Shown piece after piece: positions 61,993 through 64,000 of a stretch of DNA of 64,000 nucleotides. This stretch comes from Verrucomicrobiota bacterium. Lineage in GTDB: Bacteria; Verrucomicrobiota; Verrucomicrobiia; JABWAM01. How positions within the stretch are numbered: the first letter of the stretch is position 1; each line of letters begins with the position of its first letter. The notes under the pieces were generated by a model that did not search any database, was not told where the DNA came from, and was given only the letters and a program-made list of their open reading frames with translations. Location of the stretch: positions 23,665-87,664 of the forward strand of contig JAHFSY010000003.1 in assembly GCA_023269615.1 (NCBI GenBank). Reading direction: 5' to 3'. A program made the position numbers and the translations under genes.

Positions 61993-62394
61993 TCAGGCGG
62001 AGAAGCTTTCGCCGCACGAACAGTGCGCGGTGGCGTTGGGGTTGGTCACCTTGAAGCCGCCCTTCTGCAAATCGTCGCTGAAATCAAGTTCCGAGCCGCT
62101 CACGTACAGCGCGCTCTTCGGGTCCATCACCACGTTGACGCCGTGGGATTGCACCAGGATGTCGCGCGGGCGGGGGCCATCGGTGATGTCCATCTTGTAC
62201 TGCAACCCCGAGCAGCCGCCCCCGATGACGGCCACCCGCAGCGCGCCCGTTTTTTTACCGGTGCGTTCAAGCACCTGGTTCAGTCGGTTGGACGCGGCCT
62301 CGGTGACGCGGATCAGCTTCTCGCTGCCGATCTTGTAGGGCAGCGTGGTCGCCGGGGCGGCGGAAGGTGGTGTGGCTGTGTCCGTCATCACCAC
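61993..62394 (-). CDS. IscA/ErpA-like Fe-S carrier
   Basis: 133 residues. The A-type carrier pattern VIGGGCSGLQYKM then HCSCGESFSA at the C-terminus provides the three cysteines (C, C-x-C). RVTEAASNRLNQVLERTGKK precedes it. An extra N-terminal 30 residues (TDTATPPSAAPATTLPYK) are low-complexity. It receives and passes Fe-S clusters to target proteins. Probably cotranscribed with the HscB-like gene except for the repeat between them. Confidence 0.92.
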   Translation of the reverse strand: MVMTDTATPPSAAPATTLPYKIGSEKLIRVTEAASNRLNQVLERTGKKTGALRVAVIGGGCSGLQYKMDITDGPRPRDILVQSHGVNVVMDPKSALYVSGSELDFSDDLQKGGFKVTNPNATAHCSCGESFSA

Positions 62395-62607
62395 AGTCTA
62401 GGGGTCAATGGACGGCGCGTCAAGTGACGCACGAAGTCTCGAGATCCCATCACGTCATGATCGGCGACCGGAGGGATCACAGAAACACCGGGGCTGCATT
62501 GATTGAGTCTTGATTCGGGCAAGTGGGAAACCCATATGATAAGGCCTTCACACGGCAATCAAAAAAATCTCCCTTGCCGCGTTCCGATCAACCAATTTCT
62601 GACGCAC

Positions 62608-63435
62608 ATGACGATCTGGATTTGCACCGACATGGAAGGCCTCGCGGGGGTGGATCACTGGGACCAGTGTTACGACCCGGACGACGCCTCTCCGAAGTAC
62701 CTGCACGGGCGGGAGCAATTGACGGCCGAAGCCAACGCCGCCATTGAAGGGTGCTTTGACGCGAGGGCGACGGAGGTGTGCTTGCTCGACGGGCATGGAA
62801 GAAATCGTGGGCATGGATTCATTCAGTCGAAGCTCGATCCGCGCGCGAAACTCGTCCGCCTTGCCGGCCAGGCGCCCGTGCGCTGGGAAAAGCTCGACGG
62901 GTCTGTTCTTGGCCTCGCGATGATCGGCCAGCATGCGATGGCCGGGACGATCGACGGATTTCTGGATCACACGCAGCAGCCAAAGGAAATCTGCCGCTTC
63001 ATGATCAACGGCGTGGAGCATGGGGAGATGAGCATGATGGCGTTGTATGCGGGGCATCACAATGTGCCGTTGATCTATGTGTCGGGCGACGAGGCGCTGT
63101 GTGAGGAGTCACGACGCTTTTTCCCGAAAGCCGTCACCACGCCGACGAAGCGTGGCACGGGATGGGGCACGTGCGAGCTGTATCCCGTGGAGGACGTTCG
63201 CAAGAACATGCGTCGCGACATCGCGCGGGCAATCCATTCTGGAAGCAGGAGCCACAGTTGGAAACTGGCCCCGCCCATCGAAATCACGGTGGAATGGGCG
63301 TGGTCCGGGAAGGCCGATCCACTCGCCAAAGTGCCCGGTGTGAAGCGACTGAACGCCCGCACCGTGAGCTGGAAAATCGGCGACGCACGCGACATCTTCT
63401 CCTGGCCGGGAAGAGGCTGGCAGCCCTTGCGCTAA
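62608..63435 (+). CDS. M55-family D-aminopeptidase (DppA-like)
   Basis: 275 residues from ATG 62608 (MTIWICTDMEGLAGV). Metal residues Asp8 and Glu10 of the TDMEG motif; LLDGHGRN; MIGQHAMAGT; and GVEHGEMSMMALYAGHHNVP, PLIYVSGDEAL. These are the M55 signature of Zn-dependent D-amino-acid peptidases. It cleaves D-Ala-type peptides in the cytosol in related species. The upstream extension to 62503 is not family-like. The partial creatininase gene follows on the same strand. Confidence 0.88.
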   Translation: MTIWICTDMEGLAGVDHWDQCYDPDDASPKYLHGREQLTAEANAAIEGCFDARATEVCLLDGHGRNRGHGFIQSKLDPRAKLVRLAGQAPVRWEKLDGSVLGLAMIGQHAMAGTIDGFLDHTQQPKEICRFMINGVEHGEMSMMALYAGHHNVPLIYVSGDEALCEESRRFFPKAVTTPTKRGTGWGTCELYPVEDVRKNMRRDIARAIHSGSRSHSWKLAPPIEITVEWAWSGKADPLAKVPGVKRLNARTVSWKIGDARDIFSWPGRGWQPLR

Positions 63436-63549
63436 AGAAACCAAAAAACTTAAACATCTCGTTCCATCCCATCCGCATCCAATCTGGGTACTTTCCATTG
63501 GTCCCGGTCGCGGATGACATCCGCTCCTACAATTTCAGAATCACCCAGC

Positions 63550-63570
63550 AGCTAGCAGCTAGAAGCTAGC
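63550..63570. repeat. CAGCTAG heptamer array
   Basis: Three units: CAGCTAG, CAGCTAG and AAGCTAG (63550-63570). It is 19 bp before the start of the creatininase-like gene, thus in its leader. Confidence 0.85.
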
Positions 63571-63588
63571 GGCCCACCTCCGCCACCA

Positions 63589-64000
63589 TGTACACCGCAC
63601 TCTCAACCACGACCGATCTTCAAAAAGCGCCGACGCGCCTGGCCATCCTGCCCATTGGCGCGACGGAGCAGCACAGCCATCATCTTCCGCTTGCGACAGA
63701 CTCGATTGTTATCGAGACGATCGGGCTCGGGGTTGCGAAGGCGTTGAACGCGTACTGCCTTCCCACGCTGCCTTTCTCGGCGTCGCATATGCATCGCGGC
63801 TGTCGCGGCACCGTCTGGCTCCGCAACTCGACGTTGCAGATGGTCGTGCGCGATATCGCGGCGAGCGTGCGTCATGAAGGCTTCACCCAACTGGTGCTGC
63901 TCAACGGCCATGGCGGGAATTTCATCCTGATGGCGGCCGTGCAGGATTTGAACATGGAATTTCCCGACCTGCTGACGATGTGCGTGGACCCCTTTGAGCG
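63589..64000 (+). CDS. Creatininase-family protein, 3' end cut by window
   Basis: 137 codons seen from ATG 63589, open to the end of the window. LAILPIGATEQHSHHLPLAT then DSIVIETI (metal-binding Glu/His/Asp of PF02633) and LVLLNGHGGNFILM are the two signature blocks of creatinine amidohydrolases and related Fe/Zn amidases. Substrate unknown. It follows the M55 aminopeptidase; two amide hydrolases in a row suggest peptide or cyclic-amide degradation. Confidence 0.9.

Overview
The window reads as a chromosomal segment of a moderately GC-rich, Gram-negative heterotroph, most likely a member of the Verrucomicrobiota (PVC superphylum). This assignment is an inference from gene content: a PutA-type proline catabolism protein, a prepilin with a verrucomicrobial/planctomycete look, eukaryote-like Ser/Thr kinase, a divergent membrane pyrophosphatase, an MMPL/HpnN-like exporter, DUF1573, M55 and creatininase-family proteins, and many intergenic inverted repeats. 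No rRNA gene or other decisive marker is present, so the phylum is not proven.

Layout. 1-7.7 kb: a truncated putA, an rsmA-Nudix fusion and argA on the minus strand, then a cysteine desulfurase, an ankyrin protein and tRNA-Phe. 7.8-16.6 kb: holin-like protein, a GH-D-like glycosidase, enolase, an NDUFA9-like oxidoreductase, membrane pyrophosphatase and thiD. 16.7-25.9 kb: an MFS exporter and a complete pqqABCDE set on the plus strand facing a minus-strand set of a PQQ alcohol dehydrogenase with a lanthanide-type Asp-Tyr-Asp motif, two MoxJ-like binding proteins and a dihaem cytochrome c. Together these make cofactor, enzyme and electron acceptor for periplasmic alcohol oxidation. 26-32 kb: small accessory genes (ORF6N, HigBA toxin-antitoxin, a Sel1/STN-like/metallo-beta-lactamase fusion). 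32-46.4 kb: glycosyltransferase, pseudopilin, a zinc-finger beta-propeller membrane protein, esterase, MMPL transporter, uracil-DNA glycosylase, Ser/Thr kinase, cNMP-binding protein, sugar-phosphate isomerase-like protein, amino-acid binding lipoprotein and alkaline phosphatase. 46.5-58.6 kb: haem genes hemY, hemH and hemN, all minus strand, with an 8-kb AT-richer island lodged between hemY and hemH-hemN. 58.7-64 kb: mgtE, a release-factor-like rescue protein, HscB- and IscA-like Fe-S assembly proteins, an M55 aminopeptidase and a truncated creatininase.

Two things stand out. First, the island at about 48.0-56.2 kb holds an XRE regulator, a very large secreted FGE-fold protein and a tandem array of secreted proteins. 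The 3' end of the large gene (about 60 codons) is repeated ahead of the second secreted gene and, shortened, ahead of the third. All three secreted proteins share a signal peptide, but the third has an unrelated mature part. This looks like a cassette-exchange locus comparable in layout to polymorphic toxin/orphan-module arrays. Two homopolymer frameshifts (C4 and T9) lie in the same array. Second, the genome carries several unrelated heptamer tandem-repeat families that have entered coding sequences in frame (rsmA, thiD, pqqB, pqqE, pqqD end), and a perfect 32-bp inverted pair of one such repeat encloses a four-helix-bundle (23S IVS-type) gene inserted between pqqD and pqqE.
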